The notes under the pieces were generated by a model. The model saw only the letters and a program-made list of their open reading frames with translations. It was not told the DNA's origin and did not search any database. 64,000 bases of DNA from Sordaria brevicollis (Eukaryota; Ascomycota; Sordariomycetes; Sordariales; Sordariaceae): positions 62,001 to 126,000 of the forward strand of contig JAUTDP010000017.1 in NCBI GenBank assembly GCA_033439795.1, read 5' to 3'. The translations under genes and the position numbers were made by a program. Positions 46,501 through 57,511 of this stretch are shown here, one piece after another; within the stretch, counting starts at the first letter, position 1, and each line of letters opens with the position of its first letter.

Positions 46501-49170
46501 AGATTAATATTAAATAGGCTTTTTATCGAATTCGTATATATTCCGACGATAAAGAATTTACAATATTCTAAACGAAATACGGTATATATAAATATAAAGT
46601 TTTACCTTTTAAATTAATTAATAGATTGTTAATATTCTAGCGATATATTAATAAAATATTAATAGGATATTTTGATAATTTCTATAGCGCGTATATCGAT
46701 AATATCCTTATTTTTTTAAATAATTTAGAGGAATATAAAATTTATATTAAGAAGGTATTAATTAAGTTGGAAGTAGCGGGATTATATACGGATTTAAATA
46801 AATACGAATTTTACGTCGAAAAGATTAAGTTCTTAGGTTTTATTATCGGGATTGATAGTGTATTCGTCGACCTTTAAAAAATTACGGTCGTAAAAGATTA
46901 ATAAGTTTTAATAAGTATATAAAGAATATAGTCCTTCTTAGGGTTTTATAATTTCTACCGGCGCTTCGTTAAAAATTATAGCCGGATTATTAAATTATTA
47001 ACGGTAATAACGAAAAAAGGAGAGGTTTTTAATTAAAATAAGGATTATTAAATTACTTTCGAAGAATTTAAAAGACGATTATTATTAATACTTATCCTAG
47101 CGTATTTTAAATATAAACGGCCGATACGGGTAGAGACGGACGTTTTAAATAGAATAATAGCGGGAGTTTTATTTTAATTAATTAACGATAAATAATATCT
47201 AATTACTTTTTATTCCGAAATTATATATAAAATAGAATATAATTATTTAATTTATAATAAAGAATTAATAATTATCGTTAAAGCTTTATAATATTAATAG
47301 GTAGAATTTATTAATTTATACAAACCTTTTTTAATCTTTACGGATAATAAAGCGTTTAAATAATTTAGTATTAAAAGATTTCTAAATTTATAATAAGTAA
47401 ATTAAATAAAATTCTTATCCTAATATTATTTCGTTATATTATATTAATTAGGAAGGGAGAATAAAATTATTAAGGAAAGTAAAAAATTTAAAGAGTTAAA
47501 AAGTTAAATAAGAAATTTAATATACTTTTTAATTCTTTAAGAATTTAAAGGATAGCCGTATAGTATAATTTAACGATATAATTAATAGTATTAATACCGT
47601 TTACGCATTTATTTCGTTTTTAAGAGCTTTTATAAAAATTAACCTAAAAATCGCGGAGGGTAATTACAAAGAACGTTTAAAAGGATATTTTTTAATAGAT
47701 CGTTTTATATTCGAAAATAAAATTTACCTAAATTTAGAAATTTACCGAAATATAATTAAAAGGAGGGAGAACGGGTATCGGTTTAATATTAATAAGATTT
47801 TTATTCGTTTTAATAAATTTATTATATTACCTAATATTTTAAAAGTTTAAATTATTTATAAATTATATACGAAAATTATTACTACTTATCCGGGCCGGAA
47901 TAAAATAAAATACTTAATTTCTATATAATATTAATAATTAGGGATAACCGGTAATATCGATTATTTCGTCGTTAATTGCGTAATATATTATATTTTAAAA
48001 ATTCTTTATAATAAAATATTTAATAAATTAAAACCTATTTTAATAGCCTAATATATTTAATAGAATTTAATTATAAATTTTAAATCGATATTTAAAAATA
48101 AGTAGGGATTCGATAATATATTCGTAATAATAGATTAATTAAATAAAATATTATAAATTATCCTTTACTTTATTATAATAACCGTTAAGGATATAGCTTA
48201 TATATATTATAAAAGATTATATCGTATTTACGGATTATTAAGTGAAATTATTTCGGATAAAGGTTTTTGATTTATTTTAAATTTTATAAACGAATTAATA
48301 AAGATTTTTAATATCCGATAGAAATTAATTTCTTCGGGTTATAATTAAACCGTTAAATAGGCGGAGATTATAAACGAATATTTCGATTAACGTTTTCGTC
48401 CTTTCGTTAATTATTTTTAAGATAATTAATCGGAAGCGATTTTAATAATAAACGCCGTTTAAATAGGGATATTATATAATAATTTAAAAGGAATATAATT
48501 ATACGAAGTATTGAAAGGGTTCCTTATATTTAATATTTTAAATTAGGAAGTATATATAAATTTTAGCGGCGTTCGGTTAACGATTAAGGAGAAATTTAGC
48601 TATAAGGATATATAAAGAATAGTAGAACGGATTCGAAATTTCGTAAAAAAGGTTAAGGAGTATATTATTAAGGTTTAAGAACGAATAATTAAATAAATAG
48701 ATAAATATTAGCGCGTTTTAAATTTCGGTTTTAGAAATAAAATATTTATTATTAAACGGAGCGAGTTTATTAACCGGTTAAATTATAAATTCGATTTTCC
48801 TTTAATTAACCGATATTTTAAAATTAAAGAAAAATATAATTATTCGTTTAAATTAGAAGTTTTAAAAGGGTGGAGGGGAATAGACATTTTTTATACGGAT
48901 TAATTAAAAAAGTATTTTAATAATTTATTATTTAATTAAAAATTAAAAAAATTAATAGGAGAATATATTAATAATAATATTAAATAGGAAGTAAAGGAAA
49001 TTTTAATTTTTTAAGTATATTTTAATAAATTTTAGTATTAAATAAATTAGAAAGGATATAACCTAGACCCGAAATTCTATAATATTAAGAATTTTAAGAA
49101 TTTATTTAAATTATTACGAATTTATTACGAAGTATATTTAAAGTACCCGGGCCCGCCGCTATATTTAAAG
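43591..49170 (+). pseudogene. B-outer gag remainder and pol relic
   Basis: The gag tail includes a degenerate zinc-knuckle-like stretch near 44,980-45,060. Pol follows: a protease motif read as LINLGINSNIFINKNF near 45,310 (LIDSGANxxIFI before RIP), an RT block YSAYIDNILIF near 46,690, an integrase core with a LISSGYN-TVK-AEIINEYFD stretch at about 48,330-48,385, and a chromodomain read as GYNLDPKFYNIKNFKNLFKL near 49,060 followed by YLKYPGPPLYLKE. Stops lie at former Gln and Trp codons, with frames otherwise preserved over long distances. The 104-codon open frame at 43,580 is part of this gag, not a gene. Confidence 0.7.
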
Positions 49171-49359
49171 GAATAATTATAAAAGGCGGAGGTAAAAGAA
49201 TTTAATAAAAATTATCCGGATAATAACGTTCCTTTAAAGAAAGGTATAAAGAGGTTAAAAAAAATAATAGGCGCTAGGAAATAAAGGATTCGCTTTATAT
49301 ATAATAATAATTCTAATATTTCGAAAATTTAGGGTAAATTTTTTTCGAAGGGGGGGTAA

Positions 49360-49612
49360 TATTATAGTATTAGCGGATAGAATCCCTATTTAGCGGACCG
49401 GTTATCGTTCGAACGGTTATTTAATAAAGGTTAATTATATTAACGTACGTAATTGCGTACCGCTTTCGTAGGTCGCCCGCGCCTAAGTATAAAACCTTAG
49501 CGCGGGGCGTACCCTTTATTCGTTTCTTCTTTTCTTCTCTATTTTATAATTCTACAATAGACCTGGATTTAACGTATTAAGCTTACCTCTCGTAATTACG
49601 TCGCTCGTGACA
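49360..49612 (+). repeat. B-outer 3' LTR (253 bp)
   Basis: It begins TATTATAGTATTAGCGG (mutated from TGTCACGGCGCT) after the polypurine tract and ends GCTCGTGACA. Here the right, outward end is the intact one. Confidence 0.9.
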
Positions 49613-49617
49613 CGTTT

Positions 49618-52600
49618 ATTATTATAAAAGGAATTTCTATCCAAAATATAATCCAATTCCTAACCGAAGTAAATAATTATATTTATTCTATTTACGTTTA
49701 TATTATCCTATTACTCGAATTCCTTATTATATTAAATAAACCTTAATTTAAGGCTATACGAATATATTCCGTCCCTTACGAAAAACGTTTATTTATAAAC
49801 GTTATTAATTATTAAGTTTTTTACGTTAATAAAAAGTAAATGTTTAATATACCGCTTATCGCCGATTTAAAATCTATTATATATATTTTAATTACTATTT
49901 TTATAAACTACGTTCGTAAGTTAAAAAAAGAATTCGGTAATCGAATAATTAAAAAAGCTATTTTTACGGTCAATTTAAAGGACGTTAAAAAGGCGTTAAA
50001 ATTAAAGAAGGTATATACCGAAATAAAATTGAAGGCGAAAATCCCTAAAAAATATTACGATTTAATACTATTTTAAATAAAGGAAAATACTAATAAATTA
50101 AACCCTTATTATCCCAATATAAATTATAAAATTATAATTAAAAAAGATAAAGACGGTAAAAAACTCCTTATTTTATTCGGACCGCTTTATAATATAACGA
50201 AGGAAAAACTCTTAATTCTTAAAAAAATACTAAAGGACTTATTAAATAAAAGGTTTATCCGAATTGATAATTTAAAAGCGGGGGCCCTAATTTTATTTAT
50301 ACGTAAACCTAAAGGCGGATTCCGCTTCTATTATAATTATTATATATTTAATACTATTATAAAAATAAATTACTACTTATTATTATTAATTAAAAATACG
50401 TTCCGTACTTTAACAAGAATAAAATAATATATTAAAGTAAATATCGTATAAACCTTCTATAAAATTCGTATAATAAAAAGAAAGGAGAGGAAAATAATAT
50501 TTTAAACGCGGTATAAATTATTTAAATAATTAATTATATTATTTAAATTAAATAACGCGTTAATTACATTTTAATAATATATTAATTATATTTTCTATAA
50601 TTATTTAAATTCATTTTATACCGTTTATATAAACGATATATTTATTTATTCCTCTAATTCTTTAAAAAATTACGAATGAAAAGTATATTTAATTTTTATT
50701 AAATTATTAAAAACCGGTTTCTATTTAAATCTAAATAAATACGAATTTAACGTAAAGAAGGTTAAATATTTAAACTTTATTATCTATATTAGTATTAACG
50801 TATAGGTTAACCCTAAGAAGGTTAAGGCGATTTTAAATTAATTTCCCCCTACCTTTTAAAAGGGTATATAAAACTTCCTAAGGTTTATTAATTATCACTA
50901 TATATTTATTCCCTAAATTTTAAAAATAATTACCCCCTTATTAAAATTAACCGGTAAAGGGGTTATTTTTAAATAAATTAAAAAATATAAAAGCGCTTTT
51001 CAATTTTTAAAAATTTTATTTATAAGAGTTCTAATTTTAACGGAATTTAACCCGGATAAAAAAATATTCTTAAAGACGGATTATAATAAATTTACCCTAA
51101 ACGGGGTTATTTCCTCAAAAGTAAATAAAAACGATAAAAATATAATTTATAAAATTATAAATTTCTATTCCCGGAAATTTAACCTTACCGAATAGAATTA
51201 CCCTATTTATAATAAAGAAATATTTATTATTATTAATTATTTAAAATAATAATCGGCGGAATTATAAAATTATAAATTATTTATTATTTTAACGGATTAT
51301 CGGAATTTCGAATATTTTATAAAATTAAAGAGATTTTTAGAACGGTAAATATAATAGGTGGAATATTTCTCCTAATTTAATTTCTAAATCGAATATAAAT
51401 TTAATAAAGATAGAATAATCCTTAACGCCCTTTTTTAACGAAATTAAAATATACTTACGGATTAAAACCGTAAAGCGCGGGATATTTAAATAATACCGGA
51501 TTCCGCTTTTAAAAATTATATTCCGCTTTATATTTCGGCGGCCTAAATAATCCGCTTAAGGAAGGAGGGTATAAACGTATTTAAAAATCCGGATTTATAG
51601 TAATTTTAATTATAGACGGAATTTTACAATTCTTTCTATTAATAAATAAAGGAAATTATTCTATATAACGATCGCTATTTCGACCCGTCCTTAAAATTCA
51701 AAATCTAAATCGCGGATTATTTTATTAATTCCCTCGGCCGCTTTCGTTATTAAAACCGTTTTTAAATACTAAAAACCCTCGTATATACTAAATTCGAATT
51801 AATTATACTATTTAATACCGATTAATATTTTAACGTCCTTCGTACTATTTTAATTTAAATTATTTATAATTTATATATATTAGGATATTTTAATAGAAAA
51901 GGTATTATTATAATACTCTTTTAATATTTCTATTAACCTTTCCTTAATTTTTACGTCCGGTAATTCTTCCGTAATTATTATATTTACAATTTTCTAAAAG
52001 TTTAAAAGGAATAAAAGAAAGGTTTCCTACGTTTATTATTAATCTTAAAATAATTTAATAAAAATATATAAATAAATTTTATTACCAATTTTCTAAAATT
52101 TAATAATAATATTTATTTTTGAATTATAAAGCATAAATTTAATAAAATTATATTTTTTAAACCTATACCCTTTATAAAAATTAAATTCTATACCGAACAT
52201 TTCCTTTAATATTTTATTTATTATTACGGTTTCCCAAAATTTATCGTTAATAATTATAATTCTAATTAAATTAACCGCTTTTAAATTAAATTATACAAAT
52301 TCCTAAATATTAAACATTTATTTAATATTATTTATTATCTATAAATTAATAAAGGCCTAGAGTATATAAATTAAGAAATTTACGCTTACTTACGTATAAT
52401 TATTAATTATATTTAAAATAATTAAAATAAATAATACCCTATAGTATAATTAATTATTAATAACCGGATTAATATTTTAATAAGTATATTTCTGTTCTTC
52501 GCTATTTATAAATTCGACCCTAAATTCCCGGTTTCTATAGTCGAAAACCCTTTTAATCGTTAACTTTTATTCCTATCCTCTAAAAAACGGGTTTAAAAAT

Positions 52601-53110
52601 TCGTTAAAAAATTATAATAAATTATAAACTTACATTAAATTATTATAATAATTATTATTTAAGAGTAAAAGAAATTCGCCAATTATAATTAGTAACCTAT
52701 AGAACGCTTTATAATTGGAAATAAAATTTAATTTAATTTTAAAAATTATATTATTAACCGCCCAAAAAAGGAATTTGATTAATTTTATACGAAATATACC
52801 GTTTTAAAGGTATTATTTCCCTATATAATCGAATTATCCGGACTTCTCCGCGCTATTTACAATATTTTTCATATCGATCTCTTACGTAAAATTATTAATA
52901 ACTTTCTCCCTAAATAAAAATTTATTAATAAATAACCTCCGGCTATTAAAATTAAAAGAGAATTAGAATATTAAATAAAAGAAATTCTCTACGCTAATAT
53001 TATTAAAAAGAAAGGAAACTTAATAAAAAAAATCTTAATTAAATAAAAAGGATATTAAAATTTGATATAGGAACCGTTAAAGAATTTTAAAAATATTATC
53101 GCCTTAAATA
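49618..53110 (+). pseudogene. Element A pol relic: RT, RNase H, integrase, chromodomain
   Basis: The reading continues the protease-RT linker (KAKIPKKYYDLILF near 50,030). RT blocks follow: LILFIRKPKGGFRFYYNY (50,290-50,345), a VNIVQTFYKIRI region (50,430-50,475), and YINDIFIYSSNSL (50,620-50,660) in place of YVDDILIYS. RNase H and integrase follow. At 52,940-53,110 a chromodomain can be read, with EYQIKEILYANIIKKKGNLI followed by a KWKGY-like block and EPLKNFKNIIAL. Chromodomains of this kind are known to steer chromovirus integrases to heterochromatin. Stops are TAA or TAG at former Gln and Trp positions. Boundaries are approximate. Confidence 0.7.
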
Positions 53111-53589
53111 AATTCGAAGTTTAATACAATTTAACCGTAAATAATAATAATTTAATCGACTAATATATTAAAAAATATTTATAGAAAGCTATAAACGGGG
53201 CGAAATATATTATAAACGGAATAAAAAATTCTCAAATATAAATTAAAATAAATAATAAATTAATTAAAACGGAATTCTAACGAAATTAATAACTAATTTA
53301 ATTCAAATACTTTTTATTAAATTATCTTTTATTATTTTTAATATAAATTCCTTAATAATAATCTCCTCTTCCTCTTTATAATCGGATATATAAATATTAA
53401 TAAAATTGTAAACGTTTGGAAATTTATAAATATAATAGCGAAAAATAGAAAGCGCGGAACGGTAATTTTCCGGACGTAAAAGCCTAATAATAATAAAAAA
53501 AAAGGAGAATAGAGGGTAAATATTATATTCGGGGCAAATATTTAAAGGGAAACGTTACGCTTTTTATTATTTAAATTTATTATATTACT

Positions 53590-54770
53590 TTTTACTATTT
53601 CTTTTAACCTCCTTTCCTTTTCTTCTCTTCTTCGCCGACGAATACTACGTAATAACGGCTTTTTTAATAACAGTAATAATAATAATAACGGCGGTATTAA
53701 TAGTAATAATATCGGCGGCGGCGGTTTTAGCGTCGGCGGCGCGAATATTATAATCTTCGATTAAACGGTTAAAATCCGCGCGTCGGCTATTTATTTACTT
53801 TATTTTCTCTATATTAATTATTAAATTAAATAATTATTCCTTAAAATTTTCGAATTTATAAATTTACTTTTTAAAAATTTAAATCTCTATAATATTAACC
53901 AAACCGTTAGTAATTTTAATAGAAGAAGAAAGTTTTATAAAAAGCGTTTTAATAGCAATTTAATTAATAAAATTACTAAATTATATTAATAATTTAAAGA
54001 ATTATTAAATAAAAGAAGAAAAGAAATTTACGTAAGAATAAAGCTTTACTTCTTTAAAATTTAAAATCCTAATAAAATTTTAAACGTAACGAAATAACCG
54101 TCGTAAAAATTTTTAAATATATACCCTTTAATATATTAAATTTTAAAGGCGGATTAAATTTAAACGGAAATAAATTCACAACCTTTATAAGCGTATTAAT
54201 AAAATAAATATATAAAAGCGGAAAAACCCTTATTAAATATAATATAATTATATTTATTAATTAAATAACCTTTATATTAAGAATTTTAAAATTCGGCCCT
54301 AAATAAAACGTATTCGCGAATATCGTCGGGAGTAGACTTATTAATTACACTAATAATAATAATATTAAGCCGAATTTAATAAAATTTCGGCGAAGTAATA
54401 AATTTAAAAATAGCGACTTTAATAGCGCCTTTATTATAATAAAAAACGGGAATAAAAATAAGCAGTAGGGTAAACGAATTAATAATTTCCTATAAAATTA
54501 GGAATTTATGAAAGAATTCGAATTAAATAATAATAACGGGGGTATTTATTTTAATAGCGATTAATTAATAATTAATTAATACGCCCGTAAAAGGATTAAT
54601 AGGAAAAATAATAATAATAATAATAAAAATAATAAAAATAATAAAAATACGCTTAATACGCGCTAATAGGAGTACGCGCTATTTAATATTTATAATTTTA
54701 ATTATTCGATAAATTAAAAGAAGAAAGAAGAAAAAAAGAAAGAGAGAAGGAAAAGCGCGGGGTATATATT
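53590..54770 (+). pseudogene. Extra decayed ORF between element A chromodomain and 3' LTR
   Basis: Two long plus-strand stretches keep one frame apart from TAA/TAG codons. The first (about 53,630-54,050) starts RRILRNNGFFNN, has a glycine-rich GGGGFSVGGAN segment and continues to a basic helical part (NRRRKFYKKRFN, then LLNKRRKEIYVRIK). The second (about 54,345-54,770) is rich in Asn that was probably Asp before RIP and ends in a lysine/glutamate-rich tail. They are offset by frame, so an intron or indel lies between them. Standard chromoviruses end at the chromodomain. I do not recognise a family. Confidence 0.45.
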
Positions 54771-54870
54771 AAGGGTACGCGTTAGCGGCTCGTCGTTTAA
54801 TATTTAAGGTCTACGTAACTATATATTTATTTATATATAATACGTTTAATTAGGAGAAAGGGGGGGTTAA

Positions 54871-55109
54871 TATTATAGGGTTAATACTTATAGCTAAATT
54901 TAATTAGTATTACTAATTGTACTACTAATCGGGCCGCTAATCGCGGTCCTTACTACTACGGTAAGCGGAGTAGCCCGTACCCGGTCCTTAAAAGGATAGC
55001 CGATTAATGCCGCTTAGAGGGCGCTTCCTTTCTTCCCTTTTCCTCTTCGTAGAACCTTATCGATTCGTTAAGACCCAGTATCTATACCAACTATGCTGTG
55101 CCCCTTACA
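54871..55109 (+). repeat. Element A 3' LTR (239 bp)
   Basis: It starts TATTATAGGG after a polypurine tract and ends CCCCTTACA, followed by the TTTAT duplication. The right end is spared from RIP and the left half is mutated, the mirror image of the 5' LTR. Confidence 0.85.
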
Positions 55110-55114
55110 TTTAT

Positions 55115-57260
55115 TAGGGTTATAATAATAAAAGACGTTAGGTTTCTTACCGTTATCGGTCCTATAAATAATTTCCTAAAGGGCGTAGAATAATTCCAAT
55201 TCCGCTAATATTAATTCGAATTTCGTAAATATATAATAGTAGGTGCGCTTATTCAAATTCCTAATAACGACCTTACTTAATTCCCATCCTTTTATTAATA
55301 AGGATATTTTATAGTTTTAAAGTAATTCGGATAATTAAATATAGTAGGGGACGAAATACCTAAGGAATTTAAAATTATTAATATAATATTCTAATATTTT
55401 TAATTAATTCAGGAATATTAGGTTTTTAAAAATTGCGATACGTTTTACCGTTATAATAAAGTTTAGAATATCGATTTTAAATCCTAATAATTCAATATTA
55501 GGAAAGCCTAAATAAGATTTTTTAAGCGAAATAAAAATACCCTTCTTCGTAAAAAAGTTAAAAATATTTTATAAATATTTTATATAATTTTTTAACGTAT
55601 TAGACGTAATAACGATATTATTAATAAAAGTTTAATAATATTCTTTATAAAGTATTAGTAAACGATTTATAAAACGTTAAACGTAGGTTAAAAAATTTTT
55701 AAATCCTATAAAGGCTACGGTCGTGGTTTTTAAACTTTTATAATTAATTAAAGTTAATTTATTATAATACGGCGGCTAGACGTTAAATTAATAAAAAAAG
55801 GATATAACGTTAATAACGGTAATATATTTCTTTCTTTGGAAGTAAATAATAATTTTTAATTAAAAGGGAAGTGTGACGGCACGGCTCACCCGCTGGTCAC
55901 CTGACTTGTCACATGTCACCAGGTTGCTCAGGGAACCAGGTGAACCAGGGATTTGCTGTTGCAGGTCACTTGTTCATGCCAGCGAACGCTGCACAGCCAT
56001 TCACCCGCACAACCCATTCACTCCATGGAACGCAGGGCCTATATCTTTCCGCCCACGCTTCCATTCTTGTACGATTAGTTTTCCTTTTTTCTTCATCTTA
56101 CGATTTTCTATCAATCAAGGATTATTGTTGTTTTATCACAAGCTCTTCCTTTTTGCCGTGACAGGAAGCGGGTAATTATTTAGGACGATTATTTAATTTA
56201 AAGCCCGTAGATCGATTATTAGGCGTCTTTTTTCTTTATTTTTAATAATTTTTTATATTACGAAGACCGGATATATAAAGGGGGTAATTTCTTTATATTA
56301 CTTTATTTTATTTTAAATATAGAATTTATCGAAAATTTTATTAATAATAGTTTAATCCTTTTTATTAAACGGGTATATATAGGTATTAATTTTTTAGTTC
56401 TATTATCTTTCAATTAATGGGATTTTTATTATATTTTCCTCGGGTACTTCTATTAAGCGCCCTTCTTCCTATATATTTTTATATTTGTAAATTAATTTTA
56501 TAAATTCTTTAAATTATTCTTTTAAATAGCCGCCGTAAATATAAATTCTTTATTTCGAAATAATATTAAGGACGTTGTTATTTATTCGAATACTTAAGGT
56601 TGAATATTTCTTTAGGATATATAATTTTTTCTCCGGAATCTTTATACCTTCTTCCTCCGCTTCGCTCGCGGTTCGCTTTTTAATCTCCTCCTTTAAAGCC
56701 GCTTTAACTTCCCGGCGTAATTTTTCCTATAATTCCGATATTTTTATATAATAAATATTATTTTCCGAAATTAAATTTATATTTTATATAATAAATTATA
56801 TTAAAGCGTTTAATTCGAATTCTCCTTTAAACGGAGTTGTAAGGAAGCCCGAAACTTTAAAATAAATCCCGTAGTGCGAATCGGAAAACGGACCCTCGGC
56901 CGTTATAATTTAATCGATTATCGCTACCTTCTATATTCCTTCCTACGAAATTCGAAAGAAAATACCTTCCTCGTTCTTAGTAATAGTATCGATATTAAAA
57001 CGTTTATTAATCGTTATTATATTTTATATATTATTCTTAATTAGTATAATTATAGGGGTCTTCGTATTAATAATTGTATTTACTACTAAAATATATTTTA
57101 AATTAAATATAAAATTCTATCCTTTAAGTAAAGGCTTATAATCGATTAGTAAATATATTTACTAACCGGGGAATAAAGTAATTTTTTTTATAGTAATTAT
57201 TTTACGGACGTATAAAATATATTTATAATCGATAGAAAATAGGAATATAAACCCGTCTAT
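55115..57260 (-). mobile_element. Element C (Ty3/gypsy, minus): RT and upstream part
   Basis: This is the other half of element C, separated from 26,216 by element A. On the minus strand, 57,260 to about 56,200 encodes a charged region (REVKAALKEEIKKR) and a PEENIIKIPLIE block just before reverse transcriptase. From about 55,800 down come GFKNFLTYVQRFINRLL-like RT blocks, INNIVITSNTLKNY (the position of the YIDDIV aspartates) and KKSYLGFPNIELLGFKI. These are typical of one branch of fungal Ty3/gypsy pol. Stops appear where Gln or Trp is expected. It is interrupted by a solo LTR at 55,872-56,163 and truncated at 57,260 by the B3 insertion; the upstream gag and LTR must lie beyond the window. 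Confidence 0.65.
55872..56163. mobile_element. Solo LTR (292 bp), not RIP-mutated
   Basis: The sequence runs from TGTGACGGCACGG to TTGCCGTGACA and is flanked by the exact 5-bp duplication GGAAG (55,867-55,871 and 56,164-56,168). It has normal base composition with abundant CpA and TpG, inside element C, which is heavily mutated on both sides. No internal retrotransposon sequence is present, so it is a solo LTR left by recombination between two LTRs. It is a different family from A and B. The open frames across it are chance. Orientation cannot be decided. Confidence 0.8.
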
Positions 57261-57511
57261 TGTCACGGCGCTAGCGGACAAGGCCCCTATCTAACGGACC
57301 GGCTATCGCTCGGGCGGTTACCCAAAGGCTAACCGCACCAGCGTACGTAACTACGTACCGCCTTCGTAAGTCGCCTACACCTAAGTATAAAACCCTAACG
57401 CGGGGCGCGCCCTTTATTCATTTTTATCTTTTCTTCTTCATTTTATAATTCTATAATAAATTTAAATTCAATATATTAAACTTATTTCTCGTAATTACGT
57501 CGCTCGTAATA
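57261..57511 (+). repeat. B3 5' LTR (251 bp)
   Basis: It matches the other four B-family LTRs, with a 2-bp shortening around position 57,325. The outward 170 bp are GC-rich and mostly intact; the inward end is mutated. Confidence 0.9.

Larger units (their letters stand above)
28148..49612 (+). mobile_element. Element B-outer: chromodomain Ty3/gypsy retrotransposon, interrupted
   Basis: Direct LTRs of 253 bp at 28,148-28,400 and 49,360-49,612 are flanked by CGTCT (28,143-28,147) and CGTTT (49,613-49,617), a 5-bp duplication with one RIP-type C-to-T change. It sits in the protease region of element A. Gag runs from 28,401 and is cut at 29,352 by B-inner, then resumes at 43,591 in the same frame. 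Without the insert the element is about 7.2 kb. Pol order is protease (about 45,305), RT (about 46,300-46,900), RNase H, integrase and chromodomain (about 48,960-49,170), with a polypurine tract ending GGGGGGGTAA at the 3' LTR. It is heavily RIP-mutated and inactive. Confidence 0.88.
26217..55109 (+). mobile_element. Element A: chromodomain Ty3/gypsy retrotransposon, interrupted
   Basis: Two 239-bp direct LTRs (26,217-26,455 and 54,871-55,109) are flanked by the 5-bp duplication TTTAT (26,212-26,216 and 55,110-55,114), which proves they belong to one insertion. Removing the 21.5-kb B-outer insertion leaves about 7.4 kb. Gag and the start of a protease (LFYIFIDKGY, the DTG region) occupy 26,456-28,147. 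Pol resumes at 49,618. A polypurine tract (GAAAGGGGGGG) ends just before the 3' LTR. About 1.7 kb lie between the chromodomain and that LTR and hold a further decayed ORF. The outward side of each LTR is nearly free of RIP, while the inward side is heavily mutated. The element is dead. Confidence 0.85.

Noticed and set aside
49840..50076. Open frame of 78 codons
   Set aside because: A stop-free piece of element A pol just before reverse transcriptase.
55873..56175. Two overlapping open frames of 100 and 82 codons
   Set aside because: They fall inside the solo LTR and have no protein features.
28148..57511. Repeated 253-bp segments in both orientations as a CRISPR-like or satellite array
   Set aside because: They are LTRs of three gypsy insertions, explained by target duplications, polypurine tracts and internal gag-pol.
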